NCBI GenBank assembly: GCA_022706085.1
Contig: JAKJDF010000001.1
Span: 294,526-358,525 of the forward strand
Source of the DNA: Candidatus Latescibacterota bacterium
GTDB lineage: Bacteria > Latescibacterota > MWCZ01
Length of the DNA: 64,000 nucleotides
Direction: 5' to 3'
The notes beneath the pieces are model-generated. The model ran no database searches. It was not told the DNA's origin and was given only the letters and a program-made list of their open reading frames with translations. A program made the position numbers and the translations under genes. This document shows positions 20,782-30,075 of the stretch, in pieces; within the stretch, counting starts at the first letter, position 1, and each line of letters begins with the position of its first letter.

Positions 20782-22923
20782 ATGCCTGTGCTTAACGTCG
20801 CACTGCTCTGGCACATGCACCAGCCAGATTACCGTGATCCCGAGACTGGCATGCTGGCGCTTCCGTGGGTACGCCTTCACGCTACCAAAGGGTATTACGA
20901 CATGGTGAAGGTGCTCGAACGGGGAGATGCACACTCTCGCGCTTGTTTCAGTTTCACGCCCAGCCTCGTTTCGCAGCTTCAGGGGTACGTCGACGGAACG
21001 CTCACGGACAAGTACCTCGAACTTTCCACACGGCCCGCATCGGATCTTTCAGCAGACGAAAGACGCTTCATCACGAGCAACTTCTTCCACGCGAACAGAA
21101 GAACGATGATCGACTGTTACCCGCGGTATTCGGAACTGAGAACCATGTCGCGTCTCCCTTCGGGGATCGTACGAGACTTCTCAGATCGAGATCTTACTGA
21201 TCTTGTCGTATGGTTCAATCTCACCTGGTTTGGTTACAGTGCGCGCGCAGAATTCCCCTTCCTTATGGATTTGATCAGACAGGGGAAGGGGTATTCCGAT
21301 GAGCAAAAGCTCCAGATGCTCGCTCTTCAGCGGGACATTATCGCGGCGATTCTCCCCGCTTACCGCAACGCGGCGGAACAGAAACGGACTGAATTGACTA
21401 CGACTCCGTTTTACCATCCGATCCTGCCGTTGGTGTGCACGACGGATTCTGCGAAAGCCGGGCTTCCGGACAGGAACCTTCCGGTCCCGCCATTCGTCGC
21501 TCCGGAGGACGCGAGACACCAGGTAAGGCGCGCCATCGAACTGCACGAAGCCGTTTTTGGAAGCCGCCCTGACGGTATGTGGCCTGCAGAAGGATCCGTG
21601 AGCACCGAAGCAGTACAGATTATCACGGAAGAGGTTGTCAAATGGATCGCATCGGACCAGGACGTTCTGTTCCGTTCGAATCCGTCGGCGGGACAGCGTG
21701 ACCTGTATGTGCCATATTTCGTCGGCGAACCCGGCAGACAGCTCTCGATGGTGTTCCGTGACAAGTCTCTCGCGGACAAAATCGGGTTCCGTTATTCCGG
21801 AATGACGACTGATGCGGCAGTGAACGACTTTATGGATAGTTTGCGAGCGATCTGGACCGGGCAACCCAAATCCGGTGGTGAACAGCTCGTTACTATCGTG
21901 CTGGACGGCGAAAACGCGTGGGAGTATTATCCGGACGGAGGAGAAGCATTCCTGACGGCTGTGTACTCGAAGGTGGCGAATTCGAAGGATTTCCGATGGA
22001 CTACCATCTCCGAGTACCTTGCCAGAAACCCTCCGCGGCATGCCCTCCGAAGGATTTTCCCGGGGTCGTGGATCAACGGGGACTTTGACATCTGGATAGG
22101 ATCGAATGAGGAAAATCGTGCGTGGGAAGCTCTCCGTGACACGCGCAGTGCTCTGGTTTCGGCACAGGATCGGCTATCTGAGAAGGTACGACAGGAGGCG
22201 TGGGAGCACATATACATCGCGGAGGGGTCGGACTGGTTCTGGTGGTACGGGGATGACTTCACCACCGCCTTGCAGGGCGAGTTTGACCGGCTTTTCCGAG
22301 CGCATCTGGCGGCGGTGTTCGAACTGATTAACGCACCGGTGCCCGCGTGGTTGGTGAAACCGATCAGGAAAGGTCGGGAATTGGCCGCCAGCAAACCGGT
22401 CAGTCTCATCTCCCCGACCCTCGACGGGCGCTCCACAAGTTACTACGAATGGGCTGGCGCAGGGCACTTCGACACTCGTTCCGCAGACGGTGCAATGGCG
22501 AGGGAAGCGCCACTTGTCTCGGCGATCGCGTTCGGTGCCGATCATTACAGGTGGTACCTCAGGATTGACTGGTCCAGACCATTGGCACCAGACGACCGTT
22601 CGGACTTGCAACTCGTCTGCGTGTTTCCAAACAGGCCGGATACGCAGATCATCATCGGTCCGTTTTCAAAGGAAACGCGGGAGATCCCCGTCAGGATTGT
22701 GGAACACGGGACCGAAGTCCCGATCACTCCGCGGGCTGTTTTTCGCGATGTGGTTGAGTGCGCCGTGCCTTTCCTTCTGCTTGGCGCCGCTCCGGGGACG
22801 CGCGTGGAATTTGTACTGAGTGTCCGCCAGGGGGACAACGAAATAGAACGTTGGCCGCGAGACGGCGTACTGGCGTTCGATGTGCCCACCGACACCTTCG
22901 AGCTGGAACACTGGACTGTGTGA
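20782..22923 (+). CDS. Glycoside hydrolase family 57 alpha-amylase-like enzyme
   Basis: A 713-residue GH57 protein, a family of retaining enzymes acting on alpha-glucans (amylase, glucanotransferase, branching enzyme). The five family regions are visible: HMHQPDYR near 11, the [13 protein letters not shown] block with nucleophile Glu near 270, and [12 protein letters not shown] with the acid/base Asp near 332. A C-terminal beta-rich domain follows (about 560-713). No signal peptide is seen. It lies 36 bases after galT and close to glgC, so it probably works on intracellular glycogen or maltodextrin. The exact activity cannot be set from sequence. Confidence 0.85.
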   Translation: MPVLNVALLWHMHQPDYRDPETGMLALPWVRLHATKGYYDMVKVLERGDAHSRACFSFTPSLVSQLQGYVDGTLTDKYLELSTRPASDLSADERRFITSNFFHANRRTMIDCYPRYSELRTMSRLPSGIVRDFSDRDLTDLVVWFNLTWFGYSARAEFPFLMDLIRQGKGYSDEQKLQMLALQRDIIAAILPAYRNAAEQKRTELTTTPFYHPILPLVCTTDSAKAGLPDRNLPVPPFVAPEDARHQVRRAIELHEAVFGSRPDGMWPAEGSVSTEAVQIITEEVVKWIASDQDVLFRSNPSAGQRDLYVPYFVGEPGRQLSMVFRDKSLADKIGFRYSGMTTDAAVNDFMDSLRAIWTGQPKSGGEQLVTIVLDGENAWEYYPDGGEAFLTAVYSKVANSKDFRWTTISEYLARNPPRHALRRIFPGSWINGDFDIWIGSNEENRAWEALRDTRSALVSAQDRLSEKVRQEAWEHIYIAEGSDWFWWYGDDFTTALQGEFDRLFRAHLAAVFELINAPVPAWLVKPIRKGRELAASKPVSLISPTLDGRSTSYYEWAGAGHFDTRSADGAMAREAPLVSAIAFGADHYRWYLRIDWSRPLAPDDRSDLQLVCVFPNRPDTQIIIGPFSKETREIPVRIVEHGTEVPITPRAVFRDVVECAVPFLLLGAAPGTRVEFVLSVRQGDNEIERWPRDGVLAFDVPTDTFELEHWTV

Positions 22924-22924
22924 C

Positions 22925-23893
22925 ATGGTGCTGGATCCCAGAACCCTCCGGGCGAAATCCACCGCCTTCATACGCGAGGCGTTGGCCAACTGTGGGGTAG
23001 TCTCCGAATCTGTCATCCGTGCAATGGAGGAGGATGACCGGGCAGCAGTGCGCAGGATGGCGGAGCGACTGAAGAAGGCACCTCGCGGCCCGCGCACCGA
23101 CATGATGATCCACGAACAACAATGCTGGCAAAGCGGTTCCGTGCGGGTCGCGGGCGTGGACGAAGCAGGCCGGGGTCCACTCGCAGGCCCTGTGTACGCC
23201 GCTGCAGTGATCTTGCCGCGGGACGGTGTCCCATCTGGCATCAACGATTCAAAACAGCTATCGGCCAAACGACGGGAGCAACTTGATCCGTTGATCCGAA
23301 CGTGCGCGCTGGCAGTGCACGTTGCATCGGTGGACGTCGAGGAAATCGACCGTGTGAACATACTCCAGGCCAGCCTGAAAGCGATGCGCATGGCGATCGC
23401 CGGCCTTGGGCACCCTCCTCCGGATCATGTGCTGGTGGACGGCAACACCGCACCCGGAAGTGGGCTCCCGGAAACCGCGATCGTCGATGGGGACTCCAAA
23501 TCCGTTTCGATTGCGGCCGCGTCGATCCTGGCGAAGGTGGCGCGTGATCGCTTCATGGCGGAAATGGACACGCGGTACCCGGGTTACGGATTTGCGAGAA
23601 ACAAAGGGTACGGGACGCGGGAGCATCTCGAGGCGCTGGCACGCCTCGGCCCGTGTCCGATTCACAGGCGGTCTTTCCAGCATATTGCGTGTGTCTCCGA
23701 ATATCCCACCCATTCGGATCTTGTGGCATTCTTCAAGCGTTCGCTTGTGTTGTCAGAGTCCATCCAAGAGCTCCGTTCTGTCGGCGCGATCATAGCCAGG
23801 AAAAAGAACGTGCTGCCGCCCCAGAACATACTGGCGCTGAGGCAATTGTACCGACAACAATTCAGCGTACTTCGCGGCAGGTGTGAACCGTGA
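22925..23893 (+). CDS. rnhB: Ribonuclease HII with N- and C-terminal extensions
   Basis: A 322-residue RNase HII that cuts the RNA strand of RNA-DNA hybrids and starts removal of misincorporated ribonucleotides. The catalytic carboxylates are in [21 protein letters not shown] and AKVARDRFM. The usual enzyme is 200-220 residues. Here about 75 extra residues precede the core (a charged helical segment, for example [18 protein letters not shown]) and about 65 follow it. ATG at 22925 lies one base after the GH57 stop. An earlier in-frame start would lie inside GH57 and is not needed. Confidence 0.92.
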   Translation: MVLDPRTLRAKSTAFIREALANCGVVSESVIRAMEEDDRAAVRRMAERLKKAPRGPRTDMMIHEQQCWQSGSVRVAGVDEAGRGPLAGPVYAAAVILPRDGVPSGINDSKQLSAKRREQLDPLIRTCALAVHVASVDVEEIDRVNILQASLKAMRMAIAGLGHPPPDHVLVDGNTAPGSGLPETAIVDGDSKSVSIAAASILAKVARDRFMAEMDTRYPGYGFARNKGYGTREHLEALARLGPCPIHRRSFQHIACVSEYPTHSDLVAFFKRSLVLSESIQELRSVGAIIARKKNVLPPQNILALRQLYRQQFSVLRGRCEP

Positions 23894-24261
23894 AACGCGG
23901 CAGGTTGGGGGAGGAACTGGCGGCGGGGCACCTGATGCGTGCCGGTTGGACGCTCTGCGCCAGGAACTGGCGCGCCGGCAGGGCCGGAGAGATAGACATT
24001 ATCGCGTGGGACGGCGATATTCTTGTTTTCGTGGAGGTCAAAACAGCGAGCACAACTCGCTACGGACATCCAGTCACGTGGGTGGATGCTCGCAAACAGG
24101 CTCAACTCGCCAAATTGGCCGAGCTGTTTGTTGCACAGGAAGATCCGGTTTTTTCGGCCATGCGTTTCGACGTCATAACCATTGATGCAGAGAAGAAACC
24201 GCCGGCAATCACCCACCTTGTGGACGCCTTCCGGCCTGACGCCGCGGGAAGGGCAGGGTGA
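23890..24261 (+). CDS. YraN/UPF0102 family protein
   Basis: A 123-residue UPF0102 protein of the PD-(D/E)XK nuclease-like fold. The pattern [14 protein letters not shown], then [23 protein letters not shown] contains the conserved Glu-x-Asp and Glu-x-Lys residues. Function is not firmly established, though the family is near-universal and often adjacent to rnhB. Here its GTG start overlaps the rnhB stop by four bases, preserving that pairing. Confidence 0.9.
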   Translation: MKRGRLGEELAAGHLMRAGWTLCARNWRAGRAGEIDIIAWDGDILVFVEVKTASTTRYGHPVTWVDARKQAQLAKLAELFVAQEDPVFSAMRFDVITIDAEKKPPAITHLVDAFRPDAAGRAG

Positions 24262-24302
24262 TGGGGTGCGCGCGTTCAGACTGAGAGAGAAAAGAAAACC
24301 GG

Positions 24303-25316
24303 TTATTTGACAGCCTGTATTCTGGCAACCAACGAATCGCCCCAGACCTCGCCGTACCGCTTCCACACCTTTTCCGCTCGGTCTCTGAACTGGCGGAGGT
24401 CTGGCCGGATCACGATCATGCCGGATTGCTCGAATTCGTGGATCAATTCCCGTTCTTCTTCCTCCACGATCTTCCGGTTGTATCTCCCACCTTCACGGAA
24501 GGCTTCGGTGATGAGGAGTCGGTCGGATTCCGAGAGAGTTTTCCAGAAGGCGGCGCTGACGATAGGCATGATCGGCGTGATGCTGTGATTGGTAAGAACA
24601 AGATATGTGCACACGTCGTGGAAATGCATTGCCTCAATCGTCGGCAACGGATTTTCCTGACCGTCCACCGTGCCCGCTCGAATCGCCGTGCGGACGTCAT
24701 TGATGTTCATCGTCGTGGGAAGCGCTCCGAGAACACGTGCGCACTCGACGTACATCTGAGAAGGAGGCACCCGCAGTTTGATCCTCCCGAACTCCGCGGG
24801 AGAACGGGCCGCCTGATCCCGCAAAGTAACCTGGCGGACCCCCTGGTGCCACATGTCTATCACGTGGAGTCCAGACCGCCTTTCAACCTCGGTTACCAGG
24901 GAGCCCCAGAAAGGGGTCTCGACGGTGTGGTAGAAATGGTCAACATCACGAAACATGTACGGCGCCTCAAGGGCGCCCAGGGGCGGGTAGTAATCGGAGA
25001 GGCTTCCCATCCCTGACATCGAGATTTCGTCGCTCCCTTTGAGCATCTCATCTATTTGGTACGGAAGCGAAAGTCCCGCTTCCACCAGCAGGTGAATCCG
25101 ACCACGAGACCGTTCCTGCAGTATGGACGCCACTTTCAAGAGTGCGCGGTGCATCGGCATGGTGGGGGGTGCACCGTGGCGAACCCGTAACGGGACCTCG
25201 GTTTCTCTCGGTGCGCACGCGGACAACAGCCCGCCCGAAAGGACGGCAGCGAGCATCGTCATACGAAGTTTTGTGTGAAAAGAAGTCATCATCGGCGCCG
25301 CGCGTACTCCCCGCAT
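24303..25316 (-). CDS. TRAP-type (DctP family) solute-binding lipoprotein
   Basis: A protein of about 337 residues with an N-terminal lipoprotein signal ending LLSAC and a DctP/TRAP periplasmic ligand-binding fold. The conserved ligand-contact block KLRVPPSQMYVECARVLGALP and the GTVDGQENPLPTIEA segment are clear. DctP proteins usually deliver organic acids to DctQ and DctM membrane subunits, but neither is present. The ATG at 25316 overlaps the STAS gene stop (TGATG), so it is the last gene of the partner-switch operon. A second start at 25292 is possible. Inference: it may act as the ligand sensor for the neighbouring membrane-bound phosphatase rather than as a transporter part. Confidence 0.88.
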   Translation of the reverse strand: MRGVRAAPMMTSFHTKLRMTMLAAVLSGGLLSACAPRETEVPLRVRHGAPPTMPMHRALLKVASILQERSRGRIHLLVEAGLSLPYQIDEMLKGSDEISMSGMGSLSDYYPPLGALEAPYMFRDVDHFYHTVETPFWGSLVTEVERRSGLHVIDMWHQGVRQVTLRDQAARSPAEFGRIKLRVPPSQMYVECARVLGALPTTMNINDVRTAIRAGTVDGQENPLPTIEAMHFHDVCTYLVLTNHSITPIMPIVSAAFWKTLSESDRLLITEAFREGGRYNRKIVEEEERELIHEFEQSGMIVIRPDLRQFRDRAEKVWKRYGEVWGDSLVARIQAVK

Positions 25317-25672
25317 CAAAAACCGGAAAGGGCCTCGGATTCGCTCGTGTAGATTTCCACGTACTGTGTAAGCCCCACCATCGCAAAAATCTTTTGAAAA
25401 TGCTCGGAAGGTTCGACTATTCGTATCTTCTGCCCGTGTTTCCGTCCGGCGATGGCAACGTTGATAATGACCGCGATGCCCCCGCTGTTTATGTATGCGT
25501 CCTTGGTGAACGTCAGCAAGAGCTTTTTTGCTCCGGATTCGGTCGCGTGGTGGTAGGCTGCCTCCACCTCCTCGCGGGTCTGCGCGGTCAGGTCACCGAG
25601 GATATCCAGAATGGCAACATCGCCAGCAACACGGGTCGCAACCCCGTTTCTTTTTGCGTCGTCGGGCTTCAT
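25316..25672 (-). CDS. STAS-domain anti-sigma factor antagonist (RsbV/SpoIIAA-like)
   Basis: A 118-residue STAS protein. In partner switching, the unphosphorylated form binds an RsbW-type kinase and frees its target. The phosphorylatable Ser is in AYINSGGIAV, where most family members read DSSGL. The preceding residue is Asn rather than Asp, but the acceptor Ser is kept. ATG at 25672 follows AAGGGG. An in-frame TTG at 25708 lacks a good site. It lies 63 bases after the RsbW-like gene and couples into the solute-binding gene. Confidence 0.88.
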   Translation of the reverse strand: MKPDDAKRNGVATRVAGDVAILDILGDLTAQTREEVEAAYHHATESGAKKLLLTFTKDAYINSGGIAVIINVAIAGRKHGQKIRIVEPSEHFQKIFAMVGLTQYVEIYTSESEALSGF

Positions 25673-25735
25673 GTTCCGGTCCCCTTGATTTCGCGAGTTC
25701 TGGAGCAACTGCTGCCGGTTCAGGGCGTATACGCG

Positions 25736-26176
25736 TTACTTTCCGGGAGGTTCCATCCTGATGATCATGCGCGTGACATTCCCGAGTTCCGAACGAACAT
25801 TGAACTCCACTTCGTCCATCAACGCTTTGATGAGAAACATGCCCCATCCGCGGGCTGCGTGCTCTCCGGAGAATTTCCTCGAAATATCTGGATCGGTGGG
25901 ATAATTCCGCACGCCGCTGCCCTGGTCCACAACGTCAATCCGTAATGCCGAATCCTGAACAGTCAGCGCCACGACCACTTTCATAGTCTCATTGAACCTG
26001 TGGGCATGTTCCATGGCATTGATACAGGCTTCTGCAACCGCCGTTTTGAGGTCCTCAATCCGCGATTGCCTGAATCCCACGAGTCGTGCCACGGACGCCG
26101 CCGCATCCATCGCGACCCGCTCGTACCCCGCTGTGCTGGGAACCTGAAGTTCGATAGTCATGGCATTCGATCCCAT
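25736..26176 (-). CDS. RsbW-like anti-sigma serine kinase
   Basis: A 146-residue GHKL-ATPase protein of the RsbW/SpoIIAB type. The N box AVAEACINAMEHAH with Glu and Asn, the G1 box VVDQGSGV and the G2 box RGWGMFLIKALMD are intact, so ATP binding and kinase activity are expected. It would phosphorylate the STAS protein encoded next. AGGGGG precedes the ATG at 26176 by 6 bases. No sigma factor is adjacent, so the final target is unknown. Confidence 0.9.
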   Translation of the reverse strand: MGSNAMTIELQVPSTAGYERVAMDAAASVARLVGFRQSRIEDLKTAVAEACINAMEHAHRFNETMKVVVALTVQDSALRIDVVDQGSGVRNYPTDPDISRKFSGEHAARGWGMFLIKALMDEVEFNVRSELGNVTRMIIRMEPPGK

Positions 26177-26232
26177 ACCTGACCCCCTATCGCGTAGTTA
26201 ACCACGCCGAGTCCACGGCACATGGCGCGGTG

Positions 26233-29200
26233 TCAATCGGTAACGCGAACCGCAATTATCGTGATATCATCGTCTTGTTCATGTTCACGCATGTGCGCGG
26301 TCACTTCCGTGACGATCGAGTCACGGACCTCGAACGCGGTACTACCTAGCCTTACAGCCTCTTCGATCCGCCCAAAACCAAACATTTCCCCGACAGGTGA
26401 CCGCGCTTCCACCACACCATCCGAGACGAGAACAATGATGTCACCAACCGCCAGCTTCTTCTCGAATTGCTGGAACCTGGTGTTTTCAGCGACACCTAAG
26501 GGGAGACGTTCGCCTTCGACGGATATCGCGGTTACGCGATCGCCGGAACGATGAAGAGGGTCCAGCCCTCCTGCATTCGCTACCTGCAAAACACCTCTTT
26601 CCCCATCAAACAGAGCAACCGTGCAGCAGATAAAAGTATTGCGGGCCGCCCGGCCCCAGAACGTCGTGTTCAACAGCTCGAGCAACTCAGCAGGTTGCGT
26701 CGTCTGCCGCGCAGCTGCAGTCACCATCCCGCTGAACAGAACCGCCGGGATTGCCGCCTGCATGGCGTGTCCCGTCACATCGGCGACCACAACACCAAAC
26801 TTCGGCCGATTCTCGTCGTGCCAGACATATGCGAAGTAGTCTCCGCCAACCCGGCTTGCCGGGCGGCAGATACCCGTAATTTCGAAGCCCGGAACCGCAG
26901 GGTCCGAGCTCGGAAGAAGAGCATTCTGGAGCTTCTGGGCAACCTGTAACTCCCGCTGCAACTCACTCAGAAGCTGAGCCTGCGCACGTTTCCAGCGTCG
27001 ATTCCGCTGGTAGGCGACGGCCGTGGCGAAACCGATCCCCACCGCGGCAACCACCGTCGGTACGACGAACCAGGGTGTTCGCCAGAAGGGCGGTTCCACG
27101 GAAAACATCGCGGACACGCCCGTCCCATCATCGTTCCCCTCCTGATCCAGGGTTCTGACAGTAAAAACATGCTCGCCGGCCGGAAGTTCCTCGAACGTGT
27201 GTGCAGTCGCGGGAGAAAAGGGGGACGGTTCACCCGCATCCAGTCGCCACGAATACAGGAGGTCCTTCGCCGGCGTTCTCCCAAACCGATCGCTGCCAGC
27301 CCAGCGAACGGTCAGAAACCCTGGATGCGCAACAAATTCTGGCAATGGTTCGATGAAAGATCTCGGCGGATCCGACGACGTGGCGTGGTATCTGGACGCT
27401 GCCCCGTCGAAATGTCCGAACAGCAATGAGCCATCCCCCAGCAACGTTGATGCGGACACATGGTCCTCAGCGAGTCCGCTTTCCTTTCGGAACGTGAGCC
27501 ACTGGCCACGGAAATATCGACTTACGCCGCGTGCTGTCCCTACCCATATTGTTCGGTATTCGTCCTCCACGATGGACCATACGTCGTCGCTCGCCAGTCC
27601 ACTATCCGACGTGAAATGCGTCCACCTTCCTCCCGCATACCTGCTTAATCCCGCGTTCGGGCTGTTCCCCCCCACCCAGACCGATCCGTCGCGGGCGGCG
27701 CACAGTGCAGATAGGTGTTCGAATCGGATCCCGTTCTGCGCATCGAAAGTGCTCCATCGAAAACCGTCAAAGCGACTCAGACCGTCACGCGTCCCCGCCC
27801 AGATGCCGCCGGCCGTGTCCTCCGCGAGGGCGAGCACGTCATCGGTTCCCGCGCCGTGCGAGCCGGACAATCGTTCCCACGATCCATTCCTGAGGCGGAA
27901 TACACCCCGTGCGTTAACATCGCCAGAAACTCCCGCCCAGACGTCCCCATTTCTGCACCGCAGGAACGCATGAATCGTTGATCTGGCACCTGAGGGGAGA
28001 AACCGGGGCATCCTTCGCCACTGACAGGCGTCGCCCCGAAGGTTGCGTTCCCAGACCGCCGGCGGAGGAACCGTTGACGCAATCGCAACCCACAATCTTC
28101 CATCCGGGAAGGGAAGCAACGCTGAAACGGGCTTCCCCCGCAATTCTGCAGGAACCCCGTTATCCGAGAACCGCTTGCCGTCAAACAAAAGCAGCCCGTG
28201 CGTGGTCCCGACCCACTGGATTCCATCGCCGGTACGGGCGAAACAACTCACACGTGCGGACTCCGGCAACCCGTCGCGCGCGTCGTATGACCACCATGGT
28301 CCGCCTCGGCGGTCGAACCGCGCAACTCCCCGTCCCGGGATCACAAACCAGAACGCGTCGTCCAGCGCATACACAATCTTGCTCACAAGCCTGCCGGTAA
28401 CACCCACCTGCCGGACCGAATGTCCGACCCACGTACCGTCGCGAAACTCCAGCAGCGTGCCTGCGGGAGACCCGACAGCCCAGAGCGACCCGTCCGGCAT
28501 GGGGAGAAGAGACGCCGCCGTAAACGATGACGCAAACCTATCCCCGGCAAACCTTTCCAGAGACCCGGAACGCCACCGAAGAACGCCATGACCGGCGGTC
28601 CCGAACCAGATCGCTCCATCGCGCGTCTGGGCGAGGCTGAGGTACTCCACAGACGGCAACCCTATGTCGCGCCCCACATTTTTCCACTTGACGCCAGAGT
28701 ACACGTAGATCTCTGAGTGCCCGTTGTTGTCGCCGAAAATAGCCCAGACCGAGCCGTCCTTGTCACCGAAAAGAACACGAACCGGCAGGGAAGGGAGGGT
28801 ACCGTCCGCGGATGAAAAATCGCGCCAGGATCTGCGCTTGTAGACGCTTACGGTGGTTCTCGGTCGCGGCACCGCCTTCCGCTTGTCCTGGACAAACTCG
28901 TCATCGTCGCCAGGGGAAGCACCGACCCATATCGCCCCGTCAGCGGATTCCGCCAAGGCGGTAATGTTACCCGGGCGAACAGGGTAATGCCACTGATGGG
29001 CTATGTATTTGGCAAGTCCTTCGCTCGTGCCTACCCAGAGCGTCCCGTCGGCGGAATAGAGGAGGTTGTGGAAGCGTGCGGACGCGCTGATTCCTGGGAC
29101 TTCCTTCTTTACGAACTGAGTGCCGTCGTGAAATGCAAGGCCACGGTCAGTAGTAAGCCACACGCCCCCGCTGATCTCTTGGACAATGTCGTTGGTGTAG

Positions 29201-29322
29201 AGGCTTGCGATCTCCTTGGGGTTTTCAAAAAAACGCCACCGTGAACTTTCCAGCAGCGGGTCTCGCGCGGTTGCATTTGCAGCGGTGGACAAAACGATGA
29301 GGATCAGACGTGCGAAAACCAT
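26233..29322 (-). CDS. Membrane sensor phosphatase: periplasmic two-component-type beta-propeller, Y_Y_Y, SpoIIE/PP2C domain
   Basis: A 1029-residue protein. A signal peptide (about 1-20) leads to many propeller repeats of the form DGSVWVG or DGTLWVGT (about 25-640), as in hybrid two-component sensors of Bacteroidota. A Y_Y_Y-type domain (about 650-735) and one membrane helix (about 750-772, FVVPTVVAAVGIGFATAVAY) follow. A linker with LQRELQVAQKLQNALLP then joins a SpoIIE-type PP2C phosphatase (about 800-1025). The conserved Asp residues appear in GGDYFAYVW, VVVADVTGHAMQAA and LVSDGVVEA. It should dephosphorylate the STAS protein encoded downstream in response to a periplasmic signal. ATG at 29322 is preferred over a TTG at 29367. 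Confidence 0.92.
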   Translation of the reverse strand: MVFARLILIVLSTAANATARDPLLESSRWRFFENPKEIASLYTNDIVQEISGGVWLTTDRGLAFHDGTQFVKKEVPGISASARFHNLLYSADGTLWVGTSEGLAKYIAHQWHYPVRPGNITALAESADGAIWVGASPGDDDEFVQDKRKAVPRPRTTVSVYKRRSWRDFSSADGTLPSLPVRVLFGDKDGSVWAIFGDNNGHSEIYVYSGVKWKNVGRDIGLPSVEYLSLAQTRDGAIWFGTAGHGVLRWRSGSLERFAGDRFASSFTAASLLPMPDGSLWAVGSPAGTLLEFRDGTWVGHSVRQVGVTGRLVSKIVYALDDAFWFVIPGRGVARFDRRGGPWWSYDARDGLPESARVSCFARTGDGIQWVGTTHGLLLFDGKRFSDNGVPAELRGKPVSALLPFPDGRLWVAIASTVPPPAVWERNLRGDACQWRRMPRFLPSGARSTIHAFLRCRNGDVWAGVSGDVNARGVFRLRNGSWERLSGSHGAGTDDVLALAEDTAGGIWAGTRDGLSRFDGFRWSTFDAQNGIRFEHLSALCAARDGSVWVGGNSPNAGLSRYAGGRWTHFTSDSGLASDDVWSIVEDEYRTIWVGTARGVSRYFRGQWLTFRKESGLAEDHVSASTLLGDGSLLFGHFDGAASRYHATSSDPPRSFIEPLPEFVAHPGFLTVRWAGSDRFGRTPAKDLLYSWRLDAGEPSPFSPATAHTFEELPAGEHVFTVRTLDQEGNDDGTGVSAMFSVEPPFWRTPWFVVPTVVAAVGIGFATAVAYQRNRRWKRAQAQLLSELQRELQVAQKLQNALLPSSDPAVPGFEITGICRPASRVGGDYFAYVWHDENRPKFGVVVADVTGHAMQAAIPAVLFSGMVTAAARQTTQPAELLELLNTTFWGRAARNTFICCTVALFDGERGVLQVANAGGLDPLHRSGDRVTAISVEGERLPLGVAENTRFQQFEKKLAVGDIIVLVSDGVVEARSPVGEMFGFGRIEEAVRLGSTAFEVRDSIVTEVTAHMREHEQDDDITIIAVRVTD

Positions 29323-29427
29323 CAAAGGCGAGGCTCCGATCTTTGATCCGCGATGCGTTGTCCGCAACCAGTGCCCCGGTCTGCGCCGGATCCGGAAATC
29401 GTCCTACGTGCGAAAGTAATCAAATGC

Positions 29428-30075
29428 TTATTCCGTCGTGTTTCGGTTGTATTGCCCGGAACCAGAACTGGCTGTTGCGCGAAATGCCTTGCGAATTCCT
29501 CGAGCGCCACCTTCCTCCGTCTCGGTGGGAAACCATTCGTCCATCCATCCCGCTGGCAGTGGTTCGCGCAACATCTGGTCACCTGTCTGCCAGAGAAGCG
29601 CATACCCGTTTCCCGCCAGAAACCCGCTGACGAGTGAAAGCGCCTCCCTCGTATGCGCCACCGCGCGGATAGTCACAACATCGACGCAACCCGCATAGCG
29701 CGAATCCTGGAGGAGTTCCGCTGAATCCGCCCACGCCACCTCCACGTTCTGAAGCTCAAGCTCCAACCTTGCCCGTCTGATGAACGCGGCCTTTTTTCGG
29801 ATCCGTTCCACGCAGGTTATTTTTGCACTCGGAACGGCAATGGCAATCGGCAGACCGGGAAAACCCGCGCCACTCCCTATGTCGACGATGTTCTTTCCAC
29901 AGAGATCGACGATATCCAGCGCTTCCAGGGAATCGCAGACGTGCCGTTCCCAAAGTTTCGGAATGTCGCCGGGCGCAACGAGGTTCAACCGCGTGTTGTT
30001 CTCGCAAACAAGCCGGACGAGCCCAAGAAGCTGCTTGTGCTGGGCATCCGTGAGATGACATTTGAATGATTTCAC
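29428..30075 (-). CDS. rsmG: 16S rRNA (guanine-527-N7) methyltransferase
   Basis: A 215-residue RsmG/GidB methyltransferase. The SAM-binding segment [16 protein letters not shown] and [13 protein letters not shown] are diagnostic, with [10 protein letters not shown] upstream. It modifies the 530 loop of 16S rRNA. Its ATG overlaps the mnmG stop by four bases (30072-30075), the classical gidA-gidB order. A gap of 105 bases follows before the propeller-phosphatase gene on the same strand. Confidence 0.95.
   Translation of the reverse strand: MKSFKCHLTDAQHKQLLGLVRLVCENNTRLNLVAPGDIPKLWERHVCDSLEALDIVDLCGKNIVDIGSGAGFPGLPIAIAVPSAKITCVERIRKKAAFIRRARLELELQNVEVAWADSAELLQDSRYAGCVDVVTIRAVAHTREALSLVSGFLAGNGYALLWQTGDQMLREPLPAGWMDEWFPTETEEGGARGIRKAFRATASSGSGQYNRNTTE

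Noticed and set aside
24303-25316. Complete TRAP transporter
   Set aside because: Only the binding protein is present; the flanking genes are regulatory, with no DctQ or DctM.
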